Notes under the pieces: generated by a model
What the model was told of the DNA's origin: nothing
Databases searched by the model: none
Seen by the model: the letters and a program-made list of their open reading frames with translations, nothing else
Made by a program: the position numbers and the translations under genes
Assembly: GCF_000974445.1 (NCBI RefSeq)
Contig: NZ_BBOJ01000025.1
Coordinates: 89,198-153,197, forward strand
Origin: Lentzea aerocolonigenes
Lineage (GTDB): Bacteria > Actinomycetota > Actinomycetes > Mycobacteriales > Pseudonocardiaceae
Length of the DNA: 64,000 nucleotides
Reading direction: 5' to 3'
Part shown: positions 50,596 through 58,102 of the stretch, piece after piece
Layout: each line of letters starts with the position of its first letter
Numbering within the stretch: the stretch's first letter is position 1

Positions 50596-51474
50596 TCACT
50601 CGACGGGCCGGACGATCGCCAGCGGGCACGGCGCGTTGTACACGAGCGCCTGACTCGTCGACCCGAGCAACATCCCGGCGAACCCGCCGTGCCCGTGGCT
50701 GCCCACGACCACGAGCTGCGCCTCCGCGCCGTACCGCATGAGAGCCCGCACCGGACGGTCCCGCAGCACCACGCGGTGAACGGCGACGTCCGGGTACTTC
50801 TCCTGCCAGCCGGCCAACCGCTGAGCCAGCAGCCGCTGTTCCTCGCCCTCGACCTGGCTCCAGTCCACCGTGAACCGCGACGCGCTGTACGCGCTCTCCA
50901 CCATGAAGTCCTGCCAGCACATGATCGCGGTCAACGAACAGCCGCGCATCGAGGCCGCCTCGAACGCGAACGCCAGCGCGGCCTCGCTCGTCGGCGAACC
51001 GTCCACACCGACCACCACCGGACCGTCCGGCACCGAGGTGCCGCGGACGACGACTGTCGGGCACTTCCCGTGCGCGGCGAGTGCGAGTGCGGTCGAGCCC
51101 ACCAGCAGGCCGGTGACGTTGCCGAGGCCCTGTGACCCCAGCACCACCAGCCGGGCGTCGCGCGACTCCTCGATCAGCAAATGGATCCCGCTGTCGTTGA
51201 GGACCTCGGTCGTCGCCTCGACGTCCGGTGCGGCGGCACGGGCAGCGGCGACCGCTTCGGCAAGCCATCCGTGCGCTTGGTCCTCGATCGCCTTCCGGAT
51301 CTCGTTGCCGGTCATGATGATCTCCGGATATCCCCTGACCGGCAGGGAGTACCCGTGCACGAGCCGCAACGGCACGTGGTGGCGGGCGCATTCGTCGGCT
51401 GCCCACTTCACCGCCGCCAGCGCCGACGACGAGCCGTCGACACCGACCACGACGGGCGCGTCAGGTCCCTTCAT
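50596..51474 (-). CDS. Tandem-domain universal stress protein
   Basis: This 292-residue protein has two UspA domains (about 1-145 and 152-292), each with a full ATP motif: GSQGLGNVTGLLVGS and GSHGHGGFAGMLLGS. This is the two-domain type of M. tuberculosis Rv2623 and Rv2005c, DosR-regulon proteins; Rv2623 binds ATP and slows growth. ATG 51474 overlaps the CBS stop. It is the third gene after the short nitroreductase and the CBS gene. Confidence 0.93.
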   Translation of the reverse strand: MKGPDAPVVVGVDGSSSALAAVKWAADECARHHVPLRLVHGYSLPVRGYPEIIMTGNEIRKAIEDQAHGWLAEAVAAARAAAPDVEATTEVLNDSGIHLLIEESRDARLVVLGSQGLGNVTGLLVGSTALALAAHGKCPTVVVRGTSVPDGPVVVGVDGSPTSEAALAFAFEAASMRGCSLTAIMCWQDFMVESAYSASRFTVDWSQVEGEEQRLLAQRLAGWQEKYPDVAVHRVVLRDRPVRALMRYGAEAQLVVVGSHGHGGFAGMLLGSTSQALVYNAPCPLAIVRPVE

Positions 51475-52043
51475 CGCTTTCCCTCAGTCAGCACGCGTAC
51501 CCGCAGCACTCCGGGAACCGACCCGGTGAGTGCGCTGATCACGCGTTCGGTCTCTTCGTCCGCCGCTTCTCCGCCGACCACGGCTTCGCCGTCCTGCACC
51601 ACGACCGTCCACTTGCGACTGCCGCCGCTGTAGAGGTCCAGCATTCGCTGGGCTTCGGCCGACACGGTCGTGTCCGTGCGGGCGAGGACCCGCACGAGGT
51701 CGCGCCGGGTGACGATGCCGACGACCTGTGAGCCGTCGACGATCGGCACGCAGCGGATGCGGTCGTCCACGAACACGCGGGCGATCACGGCGCCCTGTGC
51801 GCCGGTGTCCATCGCGACGGCGGGAGAGGTCATCACCTCGCCCACGGTCTTGCCGCCCGTCTCGTCGACGTAGCCGTTGCGCAGCAGGTCAGCCTCGGTG
51901 ACGATGCCGATGAGCCGCTTGTCGTCGTCCACCACCGGCAGTGCGGTGAACCCGTGCGACACGAGCAGCGCCGCGGCGCCGCGCACGGGCACGTCCGGTG
52001 TCACCGTGATGGCCGGACTGGTCATGATGTCGCTAGCACGCAT
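51471..52043 (-). CDS. CBS-pair protein with BON-like C-terminus
   Basis: This 190-residue protein has two CBS motifs (ASDIMTSPAITVTPDVPVRG and VGEVMTSPAVAMDTGAQG), then a short BON-like tail (about 138-190, KWTVVVQDGEAVVGGEAADEE). ATG 52043 overlaps the 3' end of the nitroreductase gene by 22 bases, and its stop overlaps the tandem USP start. Confidence 0.88.
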   Translation of the reverse strand: MRASDIMTSPAITVTPDVPVRGAAALLVSHGFTALPVVDDDKRLIGIVTEADLLRNGYVDETGGKTVGEVMTSPAVAMDTGAQGAVIARVFVDDRIRCVPIVDGSQVVGIVTRRDLVRVLARTDTTVSAEAQRMLDLYSGGSRKWTVVVQDGEAVVGGEAADEETERVISALTGSVPGVLRVRVLTEGKR

Positions 52044-52702
52044 GGCGCTTCTTCCTTCCGGTCCTTGGCACCCACGAGCAGCAACGCCTGCGGGAAGCCC
52101 GCCAGCTCGTGACGTTCGATCAGCCCGGCCCGCCACTCCTGCCGGTGCATCAGGTGGATCACCGGGCGGACCCGCAGTCCCGCGGACCGCGCCGCGAGAA
52201 CCGCCGCCTGCAACGCGGCACCGCCTCGCACGTGGTCCGGACGGCCGTCGCCGACCGTCACGACGACGAGGGTGTCGTCGTCGACCGGGTGCAGCTCGGT
52301 TCCCGCCCAGTGGTTGGCGGACACGAGATTCCTCGCTTCACCGTCCCCGGTGCCCTCGGACAACCGGGTGGCCTGGTGCTGGGCGAGCTCACGGGGGTCC
52401 GGCGGTTGCCGCCGGTCGGCTTTCACGACCGCGATCAGATCCGGGTTCGCGTGGTCGGACGGGAACACCACCTTGGCGTGCCAGCCGGCGGTCCGGACGG
52501 CGAGCACGATGTGCTCCAGCGCCGCGCCGCAGGTGAGCAACCTGTCCATGCCGAGCGGGTCGTGCGACGACCTGTGCCGGACCTCGTAGAGGTACACCGA
52601 CCGGTTGTGCAGCTCGAGCACCCAGGGTTTGCCCGGGCTGTACACGGGCGCACTCCTGGCCGCTTCCACGATTTCCGCCGCCTCCGCGGCACTCCAGCGC
52701 AT
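52022..52702 (-). CDS. Shortened Acg-like nitroreductase
   Basis: This 226-residue protein aligns with the N-terminal region (ARSAPVYSPGKPWVLEL, CGAALEHIVLAVRTAGW) and C-terminal region (AAVLAARSAGLRVRPVIHL) of Acg-type proteins but lacks about 100 residues of the middle. The family motif APSVHNSQPW reads APVYSPGKPW. It may be a streamlined FMN binder. ATG 52702 has no Shine-Dalgarno; a DevR-like box is centred 43.5 bp upstream, suggesting a leaderless message. Confidence 0.75.
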   Translation of the reverse strand: MRWSAAEAAEIVEAARSAPVYSPGKPWVLELHNRSVYLYEVRHRSSHDPLGMDRLLTCGAALEHIVLAVRTAGWHAKVVFPSDHANPDLIAVVKADRRQPPDPRELAQHQATRLSEGTGDGEARNLVSANHWAGTELHPVDDDTLVVVTVGDGRPDHVRGGAALQAAVLAARSAGLRVRPVIHLMHRQEWRAGLIERHELAGFPQALLLVGAKDRKEEAPCVLATS

Positions 52703-52738
52703 GCTTCGACGATCCGGCGCACGGCGGTGCGCCGGACA

Positions 52739-52775
52739 GAGCGGAGGGTCTCGCCCGGTGCGGGACGTTGGACTC
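52739..52775. promoter_or_regulatory. DevR-like box pair between short nitroreductase and DUF1876 gene
   Basis: GAGCG-GAGG-GTCTC (52739-52752) is centred 43.5 bp from the nitroreductase ATG. GGGAC-GTTG-GACTC (52762-52775), 23 bp on, ends 54 bp before the DUF1876 ATG. One pair can serve both directions. Confidence 0.6.
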
Positions 52776-52829
52776 TGCGAGCGGGTCAGGGCCGCGTTCC
52801 AAGCTGGAGTCCCAGGACGAGGAGGTTCC

Positions 52830-53099
52830 ATGAGCACCGCCAAGAAGTGGTCCGTCGAGATCCACATCGACGAGCACGAGTCGCGGACCAGGGCGGAGGC
52901 ACGCCTGCACACGGCGGACAAGACGCACCTGGTCGGGACCGGCCTGGCCCGGCTCAACCCCGCGGACCGCGACGTTCCGGAGATCGGTGACGAGCTCGCG
53001 GCGTCGCGGGCGCTCTCCGACCTCGCGCACCAGCTGCTGGACGCGGCCGCGAACGACGTCGAGGGCGTCACCCGGACCCCGGCACAGCTGAGCGAGTGA
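52830..53099 (+). CDS. DUF1876 / Rv1738-like protein
   Basis: This 89-residue protein closely matches M. tuberculosis Rv1738: SVEIHIDEHESRTRAEARL, VGTGLARLNPADRDVPEIGD and RALSDLAHQLL. Rv1738 is among the most strongly induced DosR-regulon genes; its dsRBD-like dimer resembles ribosome hibernation factors, so translation silencing has been proposed. ATG 52830 follows GGAGG. It precedes the SHOCT gene by 10 bp. Confidence 0.93.
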   Translation: MSTAKKWSVEIHIDEHESRTRAEARLHTADKTHLVGTGLARLNPADRDVPEIGDELAASRALSDLAHQLLDAAANDVEGVTRTPAQLSE

Positions 53100-53109
53100 G
53101 GAGCGGACG

Positions 53110-53328
53110 ATGTACTACGGCACCCCGATGGGCTGGGGCGGGTTCGTGGTGATGACGCTGGGCATGGTCGTGTTCTGGAGCGTGCTCCTCACGGTCGTCG
53201 TGCTGCTGGTCCGCCGTCGTGACGAGCACGGTGGCTCGGCGCTGCGGATCCTCGAGGACCGGCTGGCCAGAGGTGAGATCGACACCGACGAGTTCGACCG
53301 GGTCCGCAAAACCCTGCGTTCTCGTTGA
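53110..53328 (+). CDS. Small SHOCT-domain membrane protein
   Basis: This 72-residue protein has one membrane helix (about residues 12-34) and a C-terminal SHOCT motif (ALRILEDRLARGEIDTDEFDRVRKTL), typical of short actinobacterial membrane proteins of unknown role. It lies 10 bp after the DUF1876 gene and 80 bp before devR. Confidence 0.85.
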   Translation: MYYGTPMGWGGFVVMTLGMVVFWSVLLTVVVLLVRRRDEHGGSALRILEDRLARGEIDTDEFDRVRKTLRSR

Positions 53329-53331
53329 TCA

Positions 53332-53345
53332 GAGTCTTTGGTCCC
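53332..53345 (+). promoter_or_regulatory. DevR-like box upstream of devR
   Basis: GAGTC-TTTG-GTCCC has a perfect second half and ends 63 bp before GTG 53409, suggesting autoregulation. No convincing partner is seen at 23 bp. Confidence 0.4.
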
Positions 53346-53408
53346 TGTGTCGGCTCGCTCGCGGGGAGGATCGTTCCGTACCACGTCGTTGAGCGAGAGG
53401 TGGTAGCG

Positions 53409-54062
53409 GTGGTCGCGCGTGTCTTCCTGGTCGACGACCACGAGGTCGTCCGCGTCGGGATCAGAGAACTGCTCAGCGCCTCGGAGGACCTCGAGGTCGT
53501 CGGCGAGGCCTCCTCGGTCACCGAGGCGCTCACCAGGGTGCCCGCGGTGGCGCCTGACGTCGCCGTGCTCGACGTGCGGCTACCGGACGGCAACGGCATC
53601 GAGCTGTGCCGGGAGCTGATGTCCCGGCTGCCCGACCTCAAGTGCCTGATGCTCACCTCGTTCACCGACGACGAGGCGTTGTTCGACGCGATCATGGCGG
53701 GCGCATCGGGATTCGTGCTCAAGCGGATCGTCGGCAGCGACCTCACCAACGCCGTCAAGACCGTCGCAGCAGGACAGTCGCTTTTGGACGCACGCTCCAC
53801 CGCCGCGCTGCTGAACCGGATCCGCCGCGAACGCGAGAGCGGTGATCCCCTGCGGATGCTCACCGAACAGGAGCGCACGGTGCTGGACCTGGTCGGCGAG
53901 GGTCTCACGAACAAGCAGATCGCGGACAAGATGTTCCTCGCCGAGAAGACGGTCAAGAACTACGTGTCGCACCTGCTCGCCAAACTCGGGCTGGAACGCC
54001 GCACTCAGGCCGCCGTGCTCGCCTCGAAGCTCGTCAAGCCCACGCCGGCCGAAGAGGGCTAG
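53409..54062 (+). CDS. devR: DevR/DosR response regulator
   Basis: This 217-residue protein is the same length as M. tuberculosis DosR. The receiver has VARVFLVDDHEVVRVGIREL and the phospho-acceptor D55 in VAVLDVRLPDGNGIEL; the LuxR-type domain has LTEQERTVLDLVGEGLTNKQ and IADKMFLAEKTVKNYVSHLL, nearly identical to the DosR recognition region. That predicts the same target, GGGAC-N4-GTCCC, which is abundant here. GTG 53409 is chosen because GAGAGG lies eight bases upstream. Its TAG at 54060-54062 once lay three bases from the devS stop. Confidence 0.96.
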   Translation: MVARVFLVDDHEVVRVGIRELLSASEDLEVVGEASSVTEALTRVPAVAPDVAVLDVRLPDGNGIELCRELMSRLPDLKCLMLTSFTDDEALFDAIMAGASGFVLKRIVGSDLTNAVKTVAAGQSLLDARSTAALLNRIRRERESGDPLRMLTEQERTVLDLVGEGLTNKQIADKMFLAEKTVKNYVSHLLAKLGLERRTQAAVLASKLVKPTPAEEG

Positions 54063-54068
54063 GTCCTA

Positions 54069-55274
54069 GTAGCGTGTCGCTGCTTAGTTATGGCGCCTGC
54101 GGCTGGGAGGCTGTTGTCATGGCCTCCCAGCTGAAACGGCCGGTGACGTTGTCCGCGCGGGATCGTGAGGAGTTGATCCGGCTGACGACAACGGGTGTGC
54201 ATTCGGCGTCGGCGATCAGGCGGGCGCGGGTGCTGCTCGCGCTGGACACCTCGGTGGGCGAACCGGATCCGAAGGAAGTGATCGCGGACCGGCTCGAGGT
54301 CTCGGGCGAGATGCTGCGACTGGTCGCCAAGCGATTCGCCGAGACCGGTGGTGATGTGCTGGCCACGATCGGACGTAAAAAGCGGGATCTTCCGCCGGTG
54401 CCCTCGCCGGTGACCGGCGAGGTCGAGGCGCGGCTGATCGCCCTGGCATGCTCGCAGCCGCCGGCCGGGCATGCGCGGTGGTCGTTGCGGCTACTGGAGA
54501 AACACGTCCAGCTCACCGAGGACATCCCGAACCTGGACCACTCGACCATCGGCCGGGTTTTGAAAAAACGGAACTGCGTCCTCACCTGAGGAAGTGCTGG
54601 AACATCCCGCCGCGGTCCAACGCGGAGTTCGCCGCCCGCATGGAGGACGTGCTCGCCGTCTACGCCCGGCGCTATGACCCGGCCCGGCCGGTCGTGTGCA
54701 TGGACGAGAAACCCTTCCAGTTCCTCGGCGAGGTCCGCGAGCCACTCCCGGCCCGGCCGGGCCGCGATGCCCGGCAGGACAGTGAATACGTCCGGTGCGG
54801 CACCTGCTCGATCTTCGTGTTCGCCGAGCCCCTGCGCGGCTGGCGCCGCGTGCATGCCCTGCCCCAGCGCACCATGCTCGACTGGGCCGCGCAGGTCAAA
54901 CAACTCCTGACCGTGGACTATCCCGACGCCGAGACCGTGGTGCTGGTCATGGACAACCTCAACACCCACGCCATCGCCTCTCTCTACGAGGCCTTCGCGC
55001 CAGACGAGGCGTTCTCACTCGCCCAGCGCCTGGAGATCCACCACACGCCCAAACACGGCTCCTGGCTCAACATCGCCGAGATTGAACTGTCCGCGCTATC
55101 ACGGCAATGCCTCGACCGCCGCATCAGCGACCTCGACACCCTCAACACCGAACTCACCGCCTGGCAACACGCCATCAACACCGAGCAACGCAAGGTCCGC
55201 TGGCAATTCACCACCGACGACGCACGCGTCAAACTCCGCCACCTCTACCCCAAGAGTTAGCCGCGACACCCTAC
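54069..55274 (+). mobile_element. IS630-family insertion sequence between devR and devS
   Basis: This 1206-bp element is flanked by TA on both sides (54067-54068 and 55275-55276), the usual IS630 target duplication. Terminal inverted repeats GTAGCGTGTCGCTGCTTA (left) and GTAGGGTGTCGCGGCTAA (right, complement) match at 15 of 18 bases. Removing the element and one TA leaves devR TAG, GTC and CTA of devS: two convergent genes three bases apart. The element uses the last base of the devS stop yet leaves TAG intact. Confidence 0.92.
54119..55260 (+). CDS. IS630-family transposase with a -1 frameshift
   Basis: ORF A (54119-54589) carries the helix-turn-helix part (ARDREELIRLTTTGVHSASA). At A6 (54563-54568) a -1 slip turns LKKRNCVLT-stop into LKKTELRPHLRKCW, the expected IS630 continuation, giving about 380 residues. 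ORF B holds the DDE residues in VVCMDEKPFQF, VLVMDNLNTH and LNIAEIELSAL. Slippage at A6 is probably programmed, but a point mutation cannot be excluded. Confidence 0.9.
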
Positions 55275-56953
55275 TAGTCCAGCGGCACCCGCCACGTCAC
55301 CCGCGTGCCACCGCCGGGCTCGTCCGTGACGGTGCAGGACCCGCCGCAGCCGCCCGCACGGTGCTCCAGGTTGCGCAGACCGCTGCGGGCCACGTGCGGC
55401 GGCATGCCGACGCCGTTGTCCACCATGCTGATGGTCAACGCGTCACCCGCCTCGACGGTGAGCGTCAGGTCGGTCGCCTGCGAATGGCGCAGCGCGTTGC
55501 CGACCACCTCCTTGACCACGGCCTCAGCCTGCTCGCCGATGTGTTCGGGCACGAGGTTGTCGATGGTGCCGCTCATCCGCACCGCGGGCGTCAGCGCGGC
55601 GCCCTCGGTCAGCTCGGCCACGATGTCGAGCAACCGCCGCCGCAGCCCCGTGTCGTCGTCAGCGGCCTGCAGGTCGAAGATCGACGTGCGAATCTCCAGC
55701 ACCGTCTCGTCGAGGCTGTTGACGGCTTTCTGCACCCGCCGCCTGACCTCGGGGTGGGTCACCCACGTCAGTGAGCCCTGCAAGCTCATGCCGGTGGCGA
55801 ACAGCCGTTGGATCACGTGGTCGTGCAGGTCGCGAGCGATCCGGTCGCGGTCCTCCAGCACGTCCACCAGACGTCTCGCCTTCTGGTTCTCCCCGAACTC
55901 CAGCGCCACCACCGTCTGGTCGGCGAGGGACGCGAGCAGCGGCATCAGGTCCGGTCCGAACGGCACCGCGCCCTTCTCCCGAACGGTCACCAGGAGGCCG
56001 GTCACCGTCGTGCCCGCGCGCATCGGGACGATCACGCACGCGCCGAGCTCCGTGTCCACCGCACCGAAAAGCCCCTCCAGGTCCTCCACCAGCATCGGCG
56101 CACCCGAGGCGAGCACGTCGGCGAGGACCGTCCCCGAGGGGTCGATCGCGCCCTCGACCAGCGACACCCCTGCCTGAGCAATGGCCCGCAGACGCTGGTC
56201 AGGGCCGTCGGCGAGCAGCACCGCGACGCTGTTCGCAGCCGCCAGCTCCGAGCACCGGTGGACGATGAGCCCCAGCGCGTCCTCGGCGGAGGCACCGCCC
56301 AGCAGCAGCGAGTTGATCTCCGCGGTGGCTTCGAGCCACCGCTCGCGCAGCCGCGACCGTTCGAAGAGCCTGGCGTTCTCGACCGCTACGCCGGCAGCTG
56401 CCGCGAGTGCCTCCAGGACCACCTCGTCATCAGGGGTGAAGTCGGCTCCATCGATCTTCTCGGTCATGTAGAGGTTGCCGAACACCTCGTCGCGCACGCG
56501 CACGGGAACACCGAGGAAGCTGTGCATCGGCGGGTGGTTGGCCGGGAAACCCACCGAGGCGGCGTGCTCGCTGAGGTCGTGCAACCGGATCACCCGCGGT
56601 TCCTCGATCAGCAGGCCGAGCAGCCCCTTGCCCTCCGGCAGGTGTCCCATTCTCGAGCGGGTCTCGGCGTCGATCCCGACGTAGACGAACTGGGAGAGGT
56701 TGTCGCGCTGACCGAGCACGCCCAACGCGCCATAACGAGCCCCGACGAGCTCGACAGCAGCCTGGACGATGCGTTGCAGGGTCGAGTCGAGTTCCAGGCC
56801 GGCACCGACCGCCAGCACAGCGTCGAGCAGGCCCTGCATCTTGTCCCGTGTCGAACCGACCTCGGCCAGCCGCTCCCGCATCTCGTCGAGCAGGTCGTCG
56901 AGCCTGAGCCCGCCCAGCAGGCTGCGCGACCGGCTCTCTGCTGAACCCGTCAT
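55274..56953 (-). CDS. devS: DevS/DosT-type haem sensor histidine kinase
   Basis: This 559-residue kinase has two GAF domains (about 55-200 and 220-355), then a HisKA_3 dimerisation helix with the phospho-acceptor H377 in RDLHDHVIQRLF, and an HATPase (VDNGVGMPPHV, SGLRNLEHRAGG). In GAF-A the DosS haem ligand His149 corresponds to H140 (FPANHPPMHSFLG) and Tyr171 to Y162 (FGNLYMTEK), so oxygen/NO/CO sensing through haem is expected. ATG 56953 starts at the usual family N-terminus. It ends in TAG at the IS630 junction. Confidence 0.95.
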   Translation of the reverse strand: MTGSAESRSRSLLGGLRLDDLLDEMRERLAEVGSTRDKMQGLLDAVLAVGAGLELDSTLQRIVQAAVELVGARYGALGVLGQRDNLSQFVYVGIDAETRSRMGHLPEGKGLLGLLIEEPRVIRLHDLSEHAASVGFPANHPPMHSFLGVPVRVRDEVFGNLYMTEKIDGADFTPDDEVVLEALAAAAGVAVENARLFERSRLRERWLEATAEINSLLLGGASAEDALGLIVHRCSELAAANSVAVLLADGPDQRLRAIAQAGVSLVEGAIDPSGTVLADVLASGAPMLVEDLEGLFGAVDTELGACVIVPMRAGTTVTGLLVTVREKGAVPFGPDLMPLLASLADQTVVALEFGENQKARRLVDVLEDRDRIARDLHDHVIQRLFATGMSLQGSLTWVTHPEVRRRVQKAVNSLDETVLEIRTSIFDLQAADDDTGLRRRLLDIVAELTEGAALTPAVRMSGTIDNLVPEHIGEQAEAVVKEVVGNALRHSQATDLTLTVEAGDALTISMVDNGVGMPPHVARSGLRNLEHRAGGCGGSCTVTDEPGGGTRVTWRVPLD

Positions 56954-56983
56954 GGATCGAAGCCTGGCACGCGGTCGTTCTGC

Positions 56984-57020
56984 CGCCAAGCAATCCCGGC
57001 CAGGTCGGGACCTTCGGCGG
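56984..57020. promoter_or_regulatory. DevR-like box pair between devS and nitroreductase
   Basis: CGCCA-AGCA-ATCCC (56984-56997) is weak; GGGAC-CTTC-GGCGG (57007-57020) has a perfect first half. They start 23 bp apart, 54 bp from devS and 72 bp from the nitroreductase start. Confidence 0.4.
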
Positions 57021-57092
57021 TGTGGTCCGTTTCGCGAACGGGTGACAGTTTCGGCACCGGGTTCGGCAAGCAGGGCGACGGGAGGGTCAGGA

Positions 57093-58097
57093 ATGGCTCA
57101 CGTGATCGCGGCGTTGGGACTCCCACCGGAGCAGGTGGAGGCAGCGCTGCGATCCGCGTCGCTCGCGCCGTCCGTGCACAACAGCCAGCCGTGGCGGTTC
57201 CGGGTGCTGCCCGACCGCATCGAGCTGCACCCCGACCTCGGCCGGAGGCTTCCGGCCACGGATCCGGAGGACCGCGAACTGCGCCTGTCCTGCGGCGCCG
57301 CGCTGTTCAACCTGCGACTCGCGCTGCAGGGATTCGGTGTGCGCCCGCTCGTCACGATCACGCCCGGCCACCCGGCGCCTGACGCGCTGGCGATCGTCCG
57401 CCGCGTCGGTGGGCTCACTCCTGACGACGAAACGCGGACCCTGCTCAAGGCCGTTCCGCTGCGCCGCACCAACCGGCGGCCGTTCTTCGAGTCCGGTGTG
57501 GACGCGCGGCACGCGTACGCCATGGTGCGAGCGGCTCAGCTCGAACGGTCGTGGCTGCACATCGTCGGATCCCGCGAGGAGGTCGCCCGGATGAAGGACT
57601 TCGTGCGCCGCGCCCACCGGATCCAGCAGGAGGACCCCGAGGTGCAGGCCGAGCTCGGCACCTTCACCGGGCACCGACCCGGCGCCACCGACGGTGTGCC
57701 GCCCGCGTCGGCGGGCTTCCACCCCGAGGCGCAGGACGAGTGGGCGTTCCGCGACTTCCACCCCGGGCACGAGCACGAACGCCTGTCGGGGAAGGACTAC
57801 GAGTCCAACCCCCTGGTCGCGGTCGTGTGCTCGCACCACGAAGGCCCGCTGGGCGAGATCCAGGCGGGCCAGGCGATGCAACGGGTGCTGCTCACCGCCA
57901 CCACGCTCGGCCTGTCCGCGTCCTTCATGTCCCAGCCGATCGAGGTCCGCACCGTGCGAGAGGAACTGCGCCGCGCGCTGGGCGGCGTGCTCGTGCCCCA
58001 GGCCCTGCTGCGCATGGGCTTCAGCACACCGGTCCCCGCCACACCGCGACGACCGGTCGCTGAACTGCTGATGGAGCCGACGACCTCGACGAGCTGA
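57093..58097 (+). CDS. Acg-family nitroreductase-like flavoprotein
   Basis: This 334-residue protein has SLAPSVHNSQPWRFRV (about 27-42), VPLRRTNRRPFFESGV, an extended middle region (TFTGHRPGATDGVPPASAG) and LGLSASFMSQPIEV. It is a full-length Acg/Rv3131-type protein, a family common in DosR regulons. ATG 57093 follows GGGAGGGTCAGG. It lies divergent from devS and five bases from the convergent beta-CASP gene. Confidence 0.9.
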   Translation: MAHVIAALGLPPEQVEAALRSASLAPSVHNSQPWRFRVLPDRIELHPDLGRRLPATDPEDRELRLSCGAALFNLRLALQGFGVRPLVTITPGHPAPDALAIVRRVGGLTPDDETRTLLKAVPLRRTNRRPFFESGVDARHAYAMVRAAQLERSWLHIVGSREEVARMKDFVRRAHRIQQEDPEVQAELGTFTGHRPGATDGVPPASAGFHPEAQDEWAFRDFHPGHEHERLSGKDYESNPLVAVVCSHHEGPLGEIQAGQAMQRVLLTATTLGLSASFMSQPIEVRTVREELRRALGGVLVPQALLRMGFSTPVPATPRRPVAELLMEPTTSTS

Positions 58098-58102
58098 GCG
58101 GG

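Noticed and set aside
53309..53322. Partner box 23 bp upstream of the devR box
   Set aside because: AAACC-CTGC-GTTCT does not resemble either box type; devR may have a single site.
55250..55300. Disruption of devS by the IS630 element
   Set aside because: The TAG stop is rebuilt at the junction and the protein ends as it would without the element.
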